Assembly (NCBI GenBank): GCA_013297865.1
Contig: JAAFIP010000008.1
Location: forward strand, 161,280-225,279
Direction of reading: 5' to 3'
Source of the DNA: Polaromonas sp.
Lineage (GTDB): Bacteria; Pseudomonadota; Gammaproteobacteria; Burkholderiales; Burkholderiaceae_C
DNA: 64,000 nucleotides
Part shown: positions 62,712 through 64,000 of the stretch, in pieces
Layout of the letters: each line of letters begins with the position of its first letter
Numbering within the stretch: position 1 is the first letter of the stretch
Notes under the pieces: model-generated
What the model was told of the DNA's origin: nothing
Seen by the model: the letters and a program-made list of their open reading frames with translations, nothing else
Database searches by the model: none
Translations under genes and position numbers: made by a program

Positions 62712-62763
62712 AGGCTGCCAGCCCAATAGAATATCGCGGAAGAAGCTATTAAATTAGTAGCAA
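62712..62763 (+). repeat. Dispersed repeat, copy L
   Basis: Between htpG and the yhaV-like gene. It starts GGCTGCCAGCCCAATAGAAT and has a degenerate core (CGCGGAAGAAGCTATT) with tail CTATTAAATTAGTAG. Confidence 0.85.
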
Positions 62764-62797
62764 TTTATTATCCTATGCAGCACGGGCGGTATGCCCG

Positions 62798-63301
62798 CTA
62801 CTTGCTTTGCGCCATCAAATCATCCCAGTCATCGGGCGGGTTGCCGCGCTTAAGCATGCGTCCAAACACTTGGTAAGCATCTGATTTGCTGTCATAGGCG
62901 CGCAGCGTGCTGTCATCGTTCACCCAGGCAAACACGATGATGCGGCTGGCAGCGTGGTAGCGAAAAAACAAGCGGTATTGCTGAAAAAACTTGGCACGAA
63001 ACCAGTGTTTGTATTCAGCGCCCAGCGTGCCGCCCTGCCGGTATTCAGCACGTGTCGGGTCTTGCGGAATGATGTCAAACATCAGCGCTTCGATGGCTGC
63101 CAGCCGCTTGGTATCGTTTTTGTTTTTGTAATCGCGCGGGTGCTTCGCCTTCAGCGCTTCTACTTTGTCAGTCAGCATGCTCAGCTGCAATACCAGCAGC
63201 GGATGCATATAAATCGTCCAGCCGTGAGCTGCATGGCTGGTGGGTGCCTCTGCAGCAGGCACAGCCTTGCCCGCGCGCTTGCTCGTTTTGGGGCTAGCCA
63301 C
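62798..63301 (-). CDS. yhaV: YhaV-family toxin
   Basis: A 167-residue ribonuclease toxin of the YhaV family, which cleaves mRNA on translating ribosomes. GWTIYMHPLLVLQLSMLTDK near the N-terminus, GAEYKHWFRAKFFQQYRLFF in the middle and IIVFAWVNDDSTLRAYDSKS near the C-terminus match the family well. It begins with GTG, five bases after the antitoxin stop codon. The gene order, antitoxin first, is that of prlF-yhaV. Confidence 0.93.
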   Translation of the reverse strand: MASPKTSKRAGKAVPAAEAPTSHAAHGWTIYMHPLLVLQLSMLTDKVEALKAKHPRDYKNKNDTKRLAAIEALMFDIIPQDPTRAEYRQGGTLGAEYKHWFRAKFFQQYRLFFRYHAASRIIVFAWVNDDSTLRAYDSKSDAYQVFGRMLKRGNPPDDWDDLMAQSK

Positions 63302-63306
63302 GTCGC

Positions 63307-63636
63307 TTACTCAGCGTCAGGGGATAGGGCTTCGGTCAAATTAAACTTGACTCCAGTTGTCAGCTTCTTCATTCGTTTTGCCAGTGCGGGCGGCAAGGCA
63401 GCCAAACGCTCTGGATGCGCAGCAATGTCATGCGCCAGAAAATCCAGGAACGCACCAATAGCTGGGTCTTCATCCTCGCTGGCATCCAGCTTCGACAGCT
63501 GCACCACCCCGTTAGCCTTCACCGTGTAGCGCAGCCTGTCCCGCTTGTCCAACTGTAACGCCCGCCGCACAGCGTCCGGCACCGTGGTTTGATAACGGTC
63601 AGTGAGTGTGGATTCAACTTTGAGGACGGCGGACAT
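63307..63636 (-). CDS. prlF: PrlF-family antitoxin (AbrB/SpoVT fold)
   Basis: A 109-residue antitoxin; the ATG at 63636 (MSAVLKVESTLTDRYQTTVP) is chosen, although ATGs at 63642 and 63660 are in frame. The N-terminal swapped-hairpin DNA-binding domain is shown by ESTLTDRYQTTVPDAVRRAL and LRYTVKANGVVQLSK. The C-terminal part, DPAIGAFLDFLAHDIAAHPE, binds the toxin. It would repress its own operon. The pair lies about 180 bases from the CRISPR array. Confidence 0.92.
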   Translation of the reverse strand: MSAVLKVESTLTDRYQTTVPDAVRRALQLDKRDRLRYTVKANGVVQLSKLDASEDEDPAIGAFLDFLAHDIAAHPERLAALPPALAKRMKKLTTGVKFNLTEALSPDAE

Positions 63637-63776
63637 ACACATTGACTTTGTGGTTTGCAATGGATGTTAATAGTAATGCAATTGCATTGTTCTGGCAAGT
63701 GCAGCACTTGGCATCACAATTACGGCCAATCAATTAGGTTGAATCAAATATCCTGATTAACACGCGCGGTAGCGCT

Positions 63777-63823
63777 GGCCTGTGTCGAGCGGGTGCGCGC
63801 AGCGCGCCCTCTCGACACAGGCC
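63777..63823. repeat. 47-bp inverted repeat running into the first CRISPR repeat
   Basis: GGCCTGTGTCGAG (63777-63789) and CTCGACACAGGCC (63811-63823) are exact complements, with a further GC-rich stem inside. The right arm's last three bases are the first bases of the degenerate CRISPR repeat. Confidence 0.92.
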
Positions 63824-64000
63824 ACAGCTCCCTATCTCACCCCGGATTGCTACACTCCGCGCCGCGCAAAATACGCTTAAAGTACAGGTTGTAGCTCCCT
63901 ATCTCACCCCGGATTGCTACACTCGGCGCTACCGCACTGGACACCGCAGCCAGGGTTGTAGCTCCCTATCTCACCCCGGATTGCTACACTCGCGTTAGGG
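63821..64000 (+). CRISPR. CRISPR array, type II-C-like repeats (start of array, continues past the window)
   Basis: Three 36-bp repeats lie at 63821-63856, 63888-63923 and 63955-63990, with a 67-base period. The second and third start GTTGTAGCTCCCTATCTCAC and end TTGCTACACT. The first differs at bases 2-5 (GCCACAGCTCC). Spacers are 31 bases, or 30 if the C that follows all three repeats belongs to a 37-bp repeat. The repeat closely resembles the Neisseria meningitidis type II-C repeat, including an extended -10-like TGCTACACT at its end, so each repeat may start its own crRNA. No cas gene or tracrRNA was recognised in the window. Confidence 0.95.

Noticed and set aside
1..64000. tRNA, rRNA, complete insertion sequences and prophage genes
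   Set aside because: I looked for CCA-ended cloverleaf-like segments and transposase or integrase motifs by eye and saw none; a proper search could still find some.

Overview
The window (64 kb, GC-rich) looks like a chromosome segment of a betaproteobacterium of the family Comamonadaceae. This rests on the leuS-lptE-holA-proA housekeeping block, the many Bug/TctC and TRAP solute-binding proteins, CoA-dependent aromatic catabolism, and DUF1840. No tRNA or rRNA gene was recognised. The genus cannot be fixed from the sequence alone.

Layout. 1-10.1 kb: leuS (3' end) and lptE, then a polar amino-acid ABC transporter cassette with an RpiR regulator, two binding proteins and an AspA/AstE-type hydrolase, set between lptE and holA; then holA and proA. 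10.2-15.1 kb: class II glutamine amidotransferase, gshB, a BenE-type permease and kup. 15.7-24.5 kb: three translationally coupled genes for a putative surface system: a 1454-residue DUF11/SdrD-B-like repeat protein with a perfect 630-bp tandem duplication, a large outer-membrane barrel protein with an Ig-like domain, and an OmpA-type lipoprotein. 24.6-31.8 kb: an operon matching the 2-aminobenzoyl-CoA (anthranilate) pathway: RidA, CoA ligase, acyl-CoA dehydrogenase, enoyl-CoA hydratase, MarR, and a fused monooxygenase/Old-Yellow-Enzyme-type reductase. 32-42.6 kb: small conserved proteins, two Bug binding proteins, and a thiamine-diphosphate E1 alpha/beta pair in one operon with a TRAP transporter and a MarR regulator; two similar operators point to shared control. 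42.7-52.6 kb: a liv-type ABC transporter with a PaaK-like ligase, a long-chain-type acyl-CoA synthetase and a divergent Crp/Fnr regulator; three of its junctions hold strong inverted repeats. 52.7-64 kb: a HigB/HigA-like toxin-antitoxin pair between 120-bp direct repeats, a glycerophosphodiesterase, a pseudouridine synthase, an archaic (spore-coat-U) chaperone-usher operon, htpG, a PrlF-YhaV toxin-antitoxin pair, and the start of a CRISPR array with type II-C-like repeats that runs off the window.

The most unusual feature is a dispersed ~50-bp repeat family (about 12 copies plus one partial). It lies between genes but also inside four protein-coding genes, where it is translated in frame in at least two reading frames. 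In one case it supplies most of the hydrophobic core of a signal peptide. Its tail can form a small stem whose bases appear to co-vary between copies. Second in interest is the three-gene surface system with its recent GC-rich internal duplication.
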